Of a DNA stretch of 63,262 nucleotides, positions 43,082 through 51,708 are shown piece by piece. The translations under genes and the position numbers were made by a program. The notes under the pieces were generated by a model, which saw only the letters and a list, made by a program, of their open reading frames with translations, searched no databases and had not been told where the DNA came from. The stretch is from contig DULJ01000091.1 in assembly GCA_012840465.1 (NCBI GenBank), positions 1-63,262 on the forward strand, written 5' to 3'. Origin of the DNA: Caryophanales bacterium. GTDB lineage: Bacteria; Bacillota; Bacilli; Bacillales; Bacillaceae_J. The stretch's first letter is position 1. Each line of letters starts with the position of its first letter.

Positions 43082-44692
43082 CTATTCTCTTGATACTTTA
43101 TAAACAAAGCGGAGCGGATCCATCGTATTAGAAAAGTCCCAACCAGTGATGTCATTTTTCATAATCGTTACACGATGTGGATGAAGCAGAAATGCTCCTG
43201 GCGTTACATTCATAATTTCCTGCTGAATTTCGTTATATATTTCACTTCTCTTATCCTTATCAATCGTTGACACAACATCGCCTACTAATCGATCCAACTT
43301 TTCATTATTCGTTAATACAGTACCGCTACCGCGCTTTGTGAAGTAATATTGGAAAAAGTAATACGGATCTGCTGCGTTTTTTCCGATGCTGCCCAAGCCG
43401 ACCATATCAAATCCACCTTTTTTGACAAGATCACGAATGACACTGTTATCCCTTAATTCTAAATTGACCTTTATCCCTACTTCAGCGAGTTGATTCTGAA
43501 TAGCCTCTCCTGTTGGTTTCCACGTTCTCGTACCTTCTAATAAAAAGGTCAGTTCTAAAACCTGTCCATCTTTAACTAAAAAGCCCTCATTATTGCGTTC
43601 CTTCCAACCCGCTTCTGCCAATAATTGCTGCGCTTTTTGAGGGTCAAACTGATAGCCTTGAATGCTAGTATCTGTCCACAAAATTGAGTCATCAAAACCA
43701 ATTGGACCCACCGCCGGAGTAGCAAAACCTTCGTAAATGAATTCTGCAATTTGCTGACGATCAATCGCATAATTGACGGCTTTTCTGACACTTACATCGC
43801 TAAGCGGACCATTATTGCTATTGAACCCAATCCATTCCAATGAACTTGAATCTGCGTTTGTAAATACAGTAAAGTTTTCATTTTCTTGTAATCTCTTAAT
43901 TTCTGCCTGAGGGATTCCATAACCATCTGCACCGATTAAATCAACCTCGCCAGCCTCCAACGCCAACACCATCGTTGCCGGATCTGAAATATAGACAACT
44001 TGTAACTCATCAATGGATGGTTTTTCACGCCAATGTTTATCATAAGCAAGAAACTCCACTTTTTCTTTGCTTAGATTTTTTAATACAAACGGTCCTGTTC
44101 CGATTGGGTTTACCATATTCCCTTCTTCATCAAATGATGCCGGGGATGGAATGACACACTGGTATGAGCCAACTACATTTAAGAATGGGGCAAAAGGTTT
44201 TTGTAGCTGAAAGACCACAGTGTAGTCATTAGGAGCTTGAATACTTTCAATTGCCACTTTTCTTGAAAAGTCAGGGTCCTTCGTATAATGGTTAAAAGCC
44301 TCAATTACCGCATTGCTGGTAAATGGCGTCCCATCATGAAAAGTAACGCCTTCACGTAACTGAAACGTCCATTCTGTTCCTGTTTCGTTAACGGACCATG
44401 AATGGGCTAAAGCGCCCTCAAATTGACCTGTGGAAGTTTCCATTACTAATGGTTCAAATACAACTGTCCGTAGTACGGTGTTTTCTCTTCCACTCATATA
44501 AGGATTCAACCCTAAATAATCCAATCCATGACCGAGAGCAATGGTTAGACTTTGGCTGCCATTTCCACTGCCATCACTACTGCTTTGATTACTGCTTTGA
44601 TTATTGCTGCATCCAGAAAAAATTAAAATAAAACAAAAGAATAATAATAAAACCGATAATCTTTTTTGACCAAAACGTAAAAGGTTCATCAT
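43082..44692 (-). CDS. Peptide/nickel-type solute-binding lipoprotein (SBP_bac_5)
   Basis: About 536 residues. A lipoprotein signal (LSVLLLFFCFILIFSGC, lipobox FSGC) is followed by an SBP_bac_5 domain, with a Ser/Asn-rich linker, WSVNETGTEWTFQLREGVTFHDGTPF (landmarks GTEWTFQLREG and FHDGTPF, ~108-128) and VRKAVNYAIDRQQIAEF (~316). It belongs to the OppA/DppA/NikA family, so ligands range from peptides to metal chelates. The ATG at 44692 is preferred over an upstream alternative. It is the first gene of the operon that ends with the fused ATPase, so it is the probable gatekeeper of the substrate for the nitrogenase-like enzyme. Confidence 0.9.
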   Translation of the reverse strand: MMNLLRFGQKRLSVLLLFFCFILIFSGCSNNQSSNQSSSDGSGNGSQSLTIALGHGLDYLGLNPYMSGRENTVLRTVVFEPLVMETSTGQFEGALAHSWSVNETGTEWTFQLREGVTFHDGTPFTSNAVIEAFNHYTKDPDFSRKVAIESIQAPNDYTVVFQLQKPFAPFLNVVGSYQCVIPSPASFDEEGNMVNPIGTGPFVLKNLSKEKVEFLAYDKHWREKPSIDELQVVYISDPATMVLALEAGEVDLIGADGYGIPQAEIKRLQENENFTVFTNADSSSLEWIGFNSNNGPLSDVSVRKAVNYAIDRQQIAEFIYEGFATPAVGPIGFDDSILWTDTSIQGYQFDPQKAQQLLAEAGWKERNNEGFLVKDGQVLELTFLLEGTRTWKPTGEAIQNQLAEVGIKVNLELRDNSVIRDLVKKGGFDMVGLGSIGKNAADPYYFFQYYFTKRGSGTVLTNNEKLDRLVGDVVSTIDKDKRSEIYNEIQQEIMNVTPGAFLLHPHRVTIMKNDITGWDFSNTMDPLRFVYKVSRE

Positions 44693-44872
44693 AAGATGTA
44701 ATCTCCCTCCAATTTCTTTGACTGTGGTATTTTCCAATGGCAATTAAATCTTAGCAATGAATATTGAAAGAAGGTTGAAATTAACATGTACCTTTTGTGT
44801 GAGTTTTGTGAAAATTCATATGAACTTGTTGGGGGAAAGAAAATATAGTGCTGTTATTGTTGTTATGAAGGC

Positions 44873-44909
44873 ATAAAAAAATCGAGAAGTCACTAGTGAC
44901 TTCTCGATT
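44873..44909 (-). terminator. Intrinsic terminator after the LysR gene
   Basis: The 30-base palindrome at 44880-44909 (AATCGAGAAGTCACT and its complement) is followed on the minus strand by a T-run at 44879-44874. It separates the upstream LysR gene from the nitrogenase-like operon, so that operon has its own promoter in about 44700-44870. Confidence 0.85.
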
Positions 44910-44956
44910 AATTCCAATAACTACTATATTGTTGCGGTGAAACTCCTTTTTCTGTC

Positions 44957-45853
44957 TTAACCTTTTCTTTTATTATTCATTCGTTCTTTGATAAAGCCTT
45001 GTAAACTCCTGTTAAACGTTTGTATCGTTAAAACCCTATCAGAACGAGGCTTTTTATGTGTTACAGAATAACAACAACGCATTGGAGGTGGGTCTGATAG
45101 GCGTGATAAATAACAATTGTCCGGAAGTAATACACTTGCCACAGACTCAGGCAAAATTGCCCAATCATCCTCTTCATTGATAAATTCTACTGTAAGTTGT
45201 GCTAAATTTACCCGTAACTTTGCAAATCCAGGCTTCCACCAATATTCATGCCATCGATTATAATCTGAACCAAAGAACTGAAATATTTCATTATTTGATT
45301 TTAATTCAGAAGGATGGACTATTTGCGAAAAGGAATTCTTATTTCCTTTTCTCATTACAACAAAATCTTCTTTAAATACTAAATTAGAATTTAATTCTGG
45401 ATAGGGTGCTCCTCCATTCGTTAATCCTATATCTACCTCTCGATTAGCGACCAGCTCATAAGTAGGTATGGAATCAAGGACAATGATTTCCAACTTCAAT
45501 TTAGGATTTTTTCGTGATAATTGACTAAAGAAGTCTTTTAGCATATAAGAAGCTAAGCTATCAGGAACAGCTACAGATAAATGTTCAATAAAATTGTTTT
45601 CTTCTAATGAATTTACTTCGATAGAAAGAGCTACTATTTGTTCAGCTATTGTTAAAAAACGTTCACCAGCTGGTGTCAATTGGACCGAATCATGTCCTTT
45701 GCCTCGGAAAAATAATTTGACGTTCAATTCCTTTTCCAACATAGACAGTCTTCTACTTACTGTAGATTGAGTTAAAAACAAAGCACGCGCTGCTGAACTA
45801 ATATTACGATAATTGTTTATTTCCAAAAATATTCTAATATCTTTTAGATCCAT
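44957..45853 (-). CDS. LysR-family regulator (divergent from ammonia-lyase)
   Basis: A 298-residue LysR protein: the N-terminal winged helix-turn-helix (SSAARALFLTQSTVSRRLSMLE, landmarks AARALF and STVSRRLS, ~15-40) and a substrate-binding effector domain. It is divergent from threonine/serine dehydratase and RidA with 170 bp between, in which a palindrome lies. LysR proteins usually activate the divergent gene, so it probably senses an amino or keto acid. It is separated from the nitrogenase-like operon by a strong terminator. Confidence 0.88.
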   Translation of the reverse strand: MDLKDIRIFLEINNYRNISSAARALFLTQSTVSRRLSMLEKELNVKLFFRGKGHDSVQLTPAGERFLTIAEQIVALSIEVNSLEENNFIEHLSVAVPDSLASYMLKDFFSQLSRKNPKLKLEIIVLDSIPTYELVANREVDIGLTNGGAPYPELNSNLVFKEDFVVMRKGNKNSFSQIVHPSELKSNNEIFQFFGSDYNRWHEYWWKPGFAKLRVNLAQLTVEFINEEDDWAILPESVASVLLPDNCYLSRLSDPPPMRCCYSVTHKKPRSDRVLTIQTFNRSLQGFIKERMNNKRKG

Positions 45854-45893
45854 AGTACCAACCTTGCTTCTATTATTCTAATCATTTCAGTAT

Positions 45894-45924
45894 ATATTAT
45901 AATATGCACTTATTGCATATATAA
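45894..45924. promoter_or_regulatory. Palindromic operator between lysR and ammonia-lyase gene
   Basis: ATATGCA (45902-45908) and TGCATAT (45914-45920) form a 7-bp perfect inverted repeat with a 5-base centre. It is extended by ATTAT/ATAAT flanks. It is a T-N11-A type site as expected for LysR binding. Confidence 0.55.
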
Positions 45925-46023
45925 TTGCGAAATTAATCATTTTACAAATATTTATTGTACTTGTAGTATTTAGATATAGTTTATAAGATGTATAAAACAT
46001 TCTGATTTTCGGAGGTTAAAATC

Positions 46024-46983
46024 ATGGTTACAATTAAAGCAATTCACGAAGCTCAAAAACGTATTGCTCCCTATGTCTATAAAACCCCTCTTCTTCATTT
46101 AAATAACCTAGATGAATATTTAGGTTGTCAAGTATATGCCAAAATGGAGTCTTTTCAAGTAACCAATTCATTTAAAGTCCGAGGTGCTCTTAATGCTTTA
46201 ATGAGCTTACCAGAAGACACATTGAAAAAAGGAATTATAACGGCTTCATCAGGAAATCATGGGAAAGCTATTGCCTTTGCGGCTAAACAACTCGGCAGTC
46301 AGGCACACATTGTTGTTCCAGAAAATGCACCGAAAATCAAAGTTGAAGGAATTCAATCCTATGGAGCGGAAATAATTTTTAGCGTTCCCGCAGAAAGGTT
46401 TAAGGTAGCCAACAAACTTAGTGAAGAAAACGATTGGAGTTTTATTTCACCATTTGATGATAATAGAATCATGGCCGGGCAAGGCACTGCAGGTTTAGAA
46501 ATACTGGAACAACTACCAGATGTAGATTATATTATCGCCCCAATTGGTGGAGGTGGATTACTTGGTGGATTATCTACAGCGGTTAAAGAAACTAAGCCAC
46601 AAGTAAAAATCATTGGAGTTGAACCGACATCAGTTGCTCGCTATAGTACCAGTTTCGCTACAGGGCATCCAGTTGCCTTGTCTCCGGAATCGAAATCAGT
46701 AGCCGATGGATTACAAACATTAAAACCTGGTGAACTTAATTATCCTGTTATAGAAAAATATGTTGATAAAATTGTCACCGTAGATGAAGGAAATATCCTT
46801 AAAGCAACTAAGTTATTTTTAACTAAGGGAAAATTATTAGCCGAAATTTCTTCATGTATCACCTTAGGTGCCTTCTTACAAGGTACAGTTAAATTTAATC
46901 CTAATGATAAAGTAGTTTTGTTTATATCAGGTGGAAATATTGGAATGGATCAATTTAGTAAATTCGAGGAGATGAGCATATGA
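46024..46983 (+). CDS. Threonine/serine ammonia-lyase family PLP enzyme
   Basis: A 319-residue fold-type II PLP enzyme. It has the PLP lysine in SFKVRGA (Lys51), the TASSGNHGKAIAFAAK loop (~78), GGGGLLGGLS phosphate-binding turn (~177) and SGGNIGMDQF (~307). The size matches catabolic threonine/serine dehydratases, hydroxyaspartate ammonia-lyases and serine racemases; there is no ACT regulatory domain, so it is not biosynthetic IlvA. AGGAGGTT-like sequence (GGAGG) precedes the ATG. It overlaps ridA by 4 bases, whose product hydrolyses the enamine/imine made by such enzymes. Confidence 0.87.
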   Translation: MVTIKAIHEAQKRIAPYVYKTPLLHLNNLDEYLGCQVYAKMESFQVTNSFKVRGALNALMSLPEDTLKKGIITASSGNHGKAIAFAAKQLGSQAHIVVPENAPKIKVEGIQSYGAEIIFSVPAERFKVANKLSEENDWSFISPFDDNRIMAGQGTAGLEILEQLPDVDYIIAPIGGGGLLGGLSTAVKETKPQVKIIGVEPTSVARYSTSFATGHPVALSPESKSVADGLQTLKPGELNYPVIEKYVDKIVTVDEGNILKATKLFLTKGKLLAEISSCITLGAFLQGTVKFNPNDKVVLFISGGNIGMDQFSKFEEMSI

Positions 46984-47351
46984 GAGCAGTTGCAAGTTCT
47001 TTACCCCGGGGCCACTACAGTCCTGCTATGATCAGTGGGAACACAGTTTATATTTCTGGACAAACATCAGCCGATCCAAATACAGGAATCCCAGTAATAG
47101 GAGGAATTGAAGCTGAAACAAAAATGGCTTTAAAAAAGATGGAAGCAGTATTAGCTGATGCAGGTTGTACGAAAGATCAGGTAGTAATGTGCAGAGTATA
47201 CATTATTACGGCTGATGATTGGGGTCCTGTAAATAAGGTTTACAGTCAATTTTTTGGCGATCATAAACCCGCGCGTGCTATTATTCCAATTCATGAATTA
47301 AGTAATAGCTGTAGGATTGAAATAGAAGCTATTGCTGAATTGTCCGAATAG
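46980..47351 (+). CDS. ridA: RidA-family enamine/imine deaminase
   Basis: A 123-residue RidA/YjgF protein of standard size. Family signatures are SGNTVYISGQT (~18), a trimer-interface Cys/Arg region MCRVYI (~76), and the conserved PARAIIPIHELS (~97) whose Arg binds the substrate carboxylate. It hydrolyses 2-aminoacrylate and related imines. ATGA overlap with the ammonia-lyase gene shows coupling: its job is probably to clear that enzyme's reactive product. A terminator follows at 47384-47435. Confidence 0.9.
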   Translation: MRAVASSLPRGHYSPAMISGNTVYISGQTSADPNTGIPVIGGIEAETKMALKKMEAVLADAGCTKDQVVMCRVYIITADDWGPVNKVYSQFFGDHKPARAIIPIHELSNSCRIEIEAIAELSE

Positions 47352-47383
47352 AAAACAGTTCGTTCATACTATTACAGTAAAAG

Positions 47384-47435
47384 TAGACGGCCAATTTGAA
47401 GTGCATAATCGCACTACAAAACCGTCTGCTTTTTA
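47384..47435 (+). terminator. Intrinsic terminator after ridA
   Basis: TAGACGG (47384-47390) pairs with CCGTCT (47422-47427), enclosing AGTGC/GCACT (47400-47414), followed by GCTTTTT. It separates the operon from the convergent MFS gene. Confidence 0.7.
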
Positions 47436-47458
47436 TGTTTCAACAAAAGCTTATTCTT

Positions 47459-48613
47459 TTAATCGACTTTTAATACAATTTTGTTTTTACTTAAAATTCC
47501 CAATTGTCCAAGAAACGCCACTAAGACAAGACAACCTGCAACAAAAGGAAAATATGAAGGTGTTAAACCGGCAAACAGGACAATTCCTCCAAACATGGAA
47601 CCGATTGCGCCCCCTAAATAATTGGCAGAACTATTTAATGCAACTGCAGCTGCACCGTGTTTTGGTTGTGAGCGAAGTAATACATGCTGTTGCGGTGCCA
47701 ATGAAGCCCAGCCCACTGCCCCCCATAAAACGAAAGGTAAAAACGCTAGTACAGGAAATTTAAGTGCGGATGGCAAGCTAAACATCGAAAAAGCCAATAT
47801 CGCTAGGATCCAGGCCATAAGCAGGGCTGGACGTCCCGTTCGGTCAATCAGAGTGCCAATCGAAAAACTCCCGATTACACCTCCGATGCCCCATGCCCAT
47901 AAATATGGGGTGACATTATGAATACCTTCAAGGTTCTGTAAAATGGGTGCGATGTACGTATAAAGACCTAAACTTGCAATGCTAGCAACAAATGTAATGC
48001 CAACGGTTGCCGAAACACGTCTATCGGTAATCATGGCTAAACGTTGACGTAACGACGGTGGAGCCTCAGTAGGAAAGTTTGGAAACCTGGTTATAATCCC
48101 CATCATGGCGATAATCCCAATAGCGGTGATACACCAAAGAGTCCCCTTCCACCCTATATGTTCAGCTGTAATTAATCCGAGTGGAACGCCTATAACTGTC
48201 CCCATACTCATACCGCCTAGTGTCATTCCTAGGGCACGGCCACGTTTTTGTTCGCTAACGATTGAAACTGAAGCGGCAGCAGCTAGCGGTGAATAAAGGC
48301 CTGCACCAATGCCTGCAATTGCACGAGCAACAAGCAACATGGGGAAATTTTGGGCCAGTGCACTAGCTCCATTTCCTATTGAAAAGACAGCAAGTGCCAT
48401 TACTAAAATTTTGCGCACTGGTTTTCCTGCTAATACTGTCGCAAAAATGGGAGCAGCCAATGCATAACAAAGAGTAAATGCACTCACTGCTTGTCCTGAT
48501 TGTGAATCACTAATTTTATATGTTGCACCAATTTCAGGCAACAAACCCGCCACCACATAGGCATCAAATCCAAGAGCGAACATGCCTATAGTGAGAATAA
48601 AAACTTTTCGCAT
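47459..48613 (-). CDS. MFS exporter (AraJ/YdhP-like)
   Basis: A 384-residue major facilitator with 12 hydrophobic segments and the MFS motif A-like GSFSIGTLIDRTGRPALL (~246) and an N-terminal GFDAYVVAGLLPEIG start (~14). The first-loop GRPVRK-like motif is KPVRKILV (~64). Family members export drugs or sugars/arabinose. It is divergent from a LysR gene, with twin operators between, so it is probably its target. Confidence 0.87.
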   Translation of the reverse strand: MRKVFILTIGMFALGFDAYVVAGLLPEIGATYKISDSQSGQAVSAFTLCYALAAPIFATVLAGKPVRKILVMALAVFSIGNGASALAQNFPMLLVARAIAGIGAGLYSPLAAAASVSIVSEQKRGRALGMTLGGMSMGTVIGVPLGLITAEHIGWKGTLWCITAIGIIAMMGIITRFPNFPTEAPPSLRQRLAMITDRRVSATVGITFVASIASLGLYTYIAPILQNLEGIHNVTPYLWAWGIGGVIGSFSIGTLIDRTGRPALLMAWILAILAFSMFSLPSALKFPVLAFLPFVLWGAVGWASLAPQQHVLLRSQPKHGAAAVALNSSANYLGGAIGSMFGGIVLFAGLTPSYFPFVAGCLVLVAFLGQLGILSKNKIVLKVD

Positions 48614-48650
48614 GGTAATCCCCCTTATATATGTCAGTTAGACAAGGACC

Positions 48651-48667
48651 TATAACATTATGTTATA
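48651..48667. promoter_or_regulatory. Operator A: TATAAC-N5-GTTATA
   Basis: TATAACATTATGTTATA, 38 bases upstream of the MFS start codon. The arms and spacing are identical to operator B at 48742-48758. This is the expected layout for a LysR-type regulator controlling a divergent gene pair. Confidence 0.7.
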
Positions 48668-48741
48668 ATCTAAATGAACTTCGATATTTAAGAGATTACC
48701 AAATAATTAATAAATATGGAATAATCATTAATTTATATGGC

Positions 48742-48758
48742 TATAACAAATGGTTATA
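48742..48758. promoter_or_regulatory. Operator B: TATAAC-N5-GTTATA
   Basis: TATAACAAATGGTTATA, 19 bases upstream of the LysR start. It has the same 6-base arms and 5-base centre as operator A, about 91 bases away (centre to centre), suggesting binding on both sides with DNA looping or repression. Confidence 0.7.
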
Positions 48759-48776
48759 ACGGATGGGGTGAATGTA

Positions 48777-49634
48777 ATGAATATAGAGTGGTTACAAAGT
48801 TTTGCTGAAGCTGCTAAACAAAAAAGCTTTTCAAAAGCAGCAAAAGCAAATAATATTTCTCAACCAGCACTGAGCAAACATATTCGCAATCTGGAAGACG
48901 ATCTTGACGTTGTATTGTTTCATAGAACACCTGCTGGTATTGAACTGACTGAAGCTGGTGAACGTTTCCACACTCGAATAGTACCCGTCATTTCAGAACT
49001 AACGGCGATTCGCCAGGAATTACGGCAATTTTGTCGAACCACCCCTATAGCAATAGGCAGCCTGCCCAGTTTAGCGACTTATTATTTACCATCAAGAATG
49101 AAAGGACAGAGATTGTTGGATAGACCTTTGTCATTAATGATTCAAAACACTTCCGCCGAACTGGTACAATCTTTGCAGGAAGGAAGACTTGATGCAATCT
49201 TTGTTGACAGCCTGTATATTGGAGAATCGTTGTGGAGTTGTGATTTATTTGAGGAATCGTACTATGCGGTGTTTCCTATAGACCATCGATTTCGATCGAA
49301 GAAAATAGTTAACCTTATTGAGCTATGTGAAGAACCATTAATTGTTCATCAAGCCCCTTGTGATACAAGAAAGCATATTGTTAAACAAATCGAATCACTT
49401 GGTCACAAGCCTAACATCATAAACGAAGTTACTTTCGGGGATTTTATATATGGAGCCGTAATGGCTGGAATGGGGATAACGATAGTACCTGGATTAGTGG
49501 CCAAAAATATCAGTCATCTCGAACTTATTGTTTTACCGATTACTAATTTTGGAAGAAAAAGAACTATTTCATTAGTCACTCGAAGTAATAAAATTGGAGC
49601 AAAATTGTATCAAATTATAGCAGGAAATAAGTAG
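48777..49634 (+). CDS. LysR-family regulator (divergent from MFS gene)
   Basis: A 285-residue LysR protein with N-terminal HTH (AAKANNISQPALSKHIRNLE, landmark QPALSKHIRNLE, ~18-35) and an effector domain of about 200 residues. The ATG at 48777 is chosen with GGGGTGA upstream; an in-frame start at 48750 would include the operator region. Two identical palindromes flank the intergenic region. It probably controls the MFS exporter and itself. Confidence 0.87.
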   Translation: MNIEWLQSFAEAAKQKSFSKAAKANNISQPALSKHIRNLEDDLDVVLFHRTPAGIELTEAGERFHTRIVPVISELTAIRQELRQFCRTTPIAIGSLPSLATYYLPSRMKGQRLLDRPLSLMIQNTSAELVQSLQEGRLDAIFVDSLYIGESLWSCDLFEESYYAVFPIDHRFRSKKIVNLIELCEEPLIVHQAPCDTRKHIVKQIESLGHKPNIINEVTFGDFIYGAVMAGMGITIVPGLVAKNISHLELIVLPITNFGRKRTISLVTRSNKIGAKLYQIIAGNK

Positions 49635-49675
49635 ACTTTTCATACATAATTATTCCGTATGTAAAATCTAAATTT

Positions 49676-49713
49676 AAAGCCGATTGCTCTTAGCATAAGA
49701 AAAATCGGCTTTT
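49676..49713. terminator. Bidirectional intrinsic terminator
   Basis: AAAGCCGATT (49676-49685) pairs with AATCGGCTTT (49703-49712) across a ~17-base loop, with T-runs on both sides. It lies between the LysR gene and the convergent isomerase operon. Confidence 0.7.
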
Positions 49714-49764
49714 CACTTTCATAGATTAGCTTATATTTTTCCACCGGGACCCCTATATTGACTT

Positions 49765-50616
49765 CTACACCTGATTTGAATTCAGATGTATATTTGCGTT
49801 GCCCTCATTCCTCCCACCTGAACAGTTACATTTTTCCTTTATATATTTTACATCTTCTGCAATCGCTCGAACATCTTCTCCTATGTGCAGACCGTATTCA
49901 AGAATTAAATGTGCATTTGGCGTATGCTCTTTGTATAATTTAATGAATTCTTCAAAATTCAAAGTTCCATCTAAAATTCTTTCATGAGAATCTTGAACAC
50001 CATCGTTATTATGAAGATGAAAATGCGTTATCTTATGTTTTAGTGACTTAATGACATTTTCTAGATTCCATCCGTTAGCATGAACATGTCCGATATCGAT
50101 TAACACATTATTCTCTTCATTTAAACATTCATTAATAAATTCTTCCTCATTGAATAAGACATTTCTCTTAGAATGAACACCTACATTTTCTAGTAAAATA
50201 GCAATATCATCATTTTTTAATCGTTCATTTAACTCTTTTAAATTCTCTCTGCTATGTTTAATACTTTCTAACCTATTCACATCTGTAATCACTTTATTAT
50301 TGTGATGGAATACAAGGTGTTTAATATTTAAATTTCTACACAATTCAACAGTTTCAGCCATTTGATCCATTGCCTCATCATATTCTTTAGAACCTTTTTT
50401 CTCACTATGCTCTACACCGAAGTAGGGCCCATGAACCGTTAATGGTAAATCTTTAAATAGATGTTCAAAATCTTTTAATTCGGATCGAAACGTTTTATTT
50501 TTCCAATTTGGAAAGAGTTCAAATCCTACTGAATCATCATTTAAAAGTGGTAATAAATCTTTTATTGGCGCTAAACCTGTCGTTAAGAATGCATTAGTAC
50601 TAATATAGATTGTCAT
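49765..50616 (-). CDS. Sugar-phosphate isomerase/epimerase-like TIM-barrel protein
   Basis: A 283-residue xylose-isomerase-like (AP endonuclease 2) TIM barrel. Metal-ligand candidates are His in LTVHGPYFG (~61), His in HLVFHHNN (~104), Glu in LLENVGVH (~143), Asp/His in LIDIGHVHANG (~172), His in THFHLHNND (~197) and Glu in LILEYG (~240). It is the last gene of the ABC/HAD operon, 14 bases after the ATPase gene, and so probably processes the imported sugar or its phosphate. The exact substrate is unknown. Confidence 0.75.
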   Translation of the reverse strand: MTIYISTNAFLTTGLAPIKDLLPLLNDDSVGFELFPNWKNKTFRSELKDFEHLFKDLPLTVHGPYFGVEHSEKKGSKEYDEAMDQMAETVELCRNLNIKHLVFHHNNKVITDVNRLESIKHSRENLKELNERLKNDDIAILLENVGVHSKRNVLFNEEEFINECLNEENNVLIDIGHVHANGWNLENVIKSLKHKITHFHLHNNDGVQDSHERILDGTLNFEEFIKLYKEHTPNAHLILEYGLHIGEDVRAIAEDVKYIKEKCNCSGGRNEGNANIHLNSNQV

Positions 50617-50630
50617 GGTGATTCCCCCTA

Positions 50631-51695
50631 TTATGAATAAATCAAATTTTCTTCTGTGTCGATATCAAAAAGATGGAGGTGGTTTAAATCAAAATTAACT
50701 TTTACCATTTTATCCTTCACTTTTGCGTTACTGACCGTTATACATTCTTGTCCATTGAAATCAAGACACACACCGTATTGGCTTCCATAGTTCTCAACGA
50801 AATTAAATGTCATATCATAAAGTCCTGTTGTGCTAATAGACATATGTTCCGGACGAATTCCTAAATATATTTCATTCTTTTCATAGTCCAACAATCTGAC
50901 TCTTAAATTTCCTGGCAAACAAATGACGGTTTCTCCTATTTTTAGAGACTTATCTTCAAGTGATGCTTTGAAAATATTCATTGGAGGTGATCCTATGAAT
51001 TGTGCTGTGAACATATTAACAGGCTTGAAATAAATATTTTCAGGCGTGTCTAACATTTGAATTTCACCTTTCTTCAAGACAACGATTCTGTCACCTAATG
51101 CCATGGCTTCGACCTGATCATGTGTTACATAGACAAATGTGTGCTTAAATTTTTCATGTAAGTGAAGTAGTGATTGTCTTGCTGAAACTCTAAGCTTTGC
51201 ATCTAAGTTAGATAAAGGCTCGTCTAATAAAAAGTACTCTGTCTGCTTTACTATCGCTCTTGCTAGGGCGACACGCTGTCTTTGACCACCTGATAAATCT
51301 TTAGGCAATCTCGTTCGATATTCTTGAAGTTCTAACATATTTAACGCTTTTTCCAAACGTTTATTGATTTCTGCTTTAGGAACCTTGTTACGTTTTAAAG
51401 CGTAAGTTATATTTTTCTCAACAGACATATGCGGATAAAGTGCATAGTTTTGAAATACCATTGCTACATTTCTTTCTCCAGCACTTAAATGGCTCATTTC
51501 TTTATCTTCAAACTGAATACTTCCACTATTAATCTCTTCCAGACCAGCGATAATTCTAAGTAATGTAGATTTACCACAGCCTGATGGGCCTAACAGGACA
51601 AGTCTCTCACCTTTGTTAATGGTTAAATTTAAATTCTCAATCACTTTTGTATCTTTATAAGATTTGTTAATTGACTCCAGCTTTATCGTACCCAT
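50631..51695 (-). CDS. UgpC/MsmK-type ABC ATPase
   Basis: About 354 residues, with Walker A GPSGCGKST (~37), LSGGQRQRV (~134), Walker B FLLDEPLSNLDAKLR (~155) and a C-terminal TOBE/regulatory domain (LGIRPEHMSIS, ~280) typical of carbohydrate and glycerol-3-phosphate importers. The ATG at 51695 is chosen, with AAGGAG 6 bases upstream. It energises the two UgpA/UgpE-type permeases. Confidence 0.88.
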   Translation of the reverse strand: MGTIKLESINKSYKDTKVIENLNLTINKGERLVLLGPSGCGKSTLLRIIAGLEEINSGSIQFEDKEMSHLSAGERNVAMVFQNYALYPHMSVEKNITYALKRNKVPKAEINKRLEKALNMLELQEYRTRLPKDLSGGQRQRVALARAIVKQTEYFLLDEPLSNLDAKLRVSARQSLLHLHEKFKHTFVYVTHDQVEAMALGDRIVVLKKGEIQMLDTPENIYFKPVNMFTAQFIGSPPMNIFKASLEDKSLKIGETVICLPGNLRVRLLDYEKNEIYLGIRPEHMSISTTGLYDMTFNFVENYGSQYGVCLDFNGQECITVSNAKVKDKMVKVNFDLNHLHLFDIDTEENLIYS

Positions 51696-51708
51696 TTCAT
51701 GCTCCTTT

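Noticed and set aside
35983-44692. Canonical nitrogenase (nif) cluster
   Set aside because: Only component-1-like and NifH-like genes are present. No nifE/N/B/V, no molybdenum-cofactor ligand Cys275, and only one cysteine in the NifK-like subunit. Nitrogen fixation is not supported.
35983-44692. Chlorophyllide or F430 (CfbCD) synthesis
   Set aside because: No pigment or methanogenesis genes in the window, and the D/K pair differs from the homodimeric CfbD. A relation is possible but not shown.
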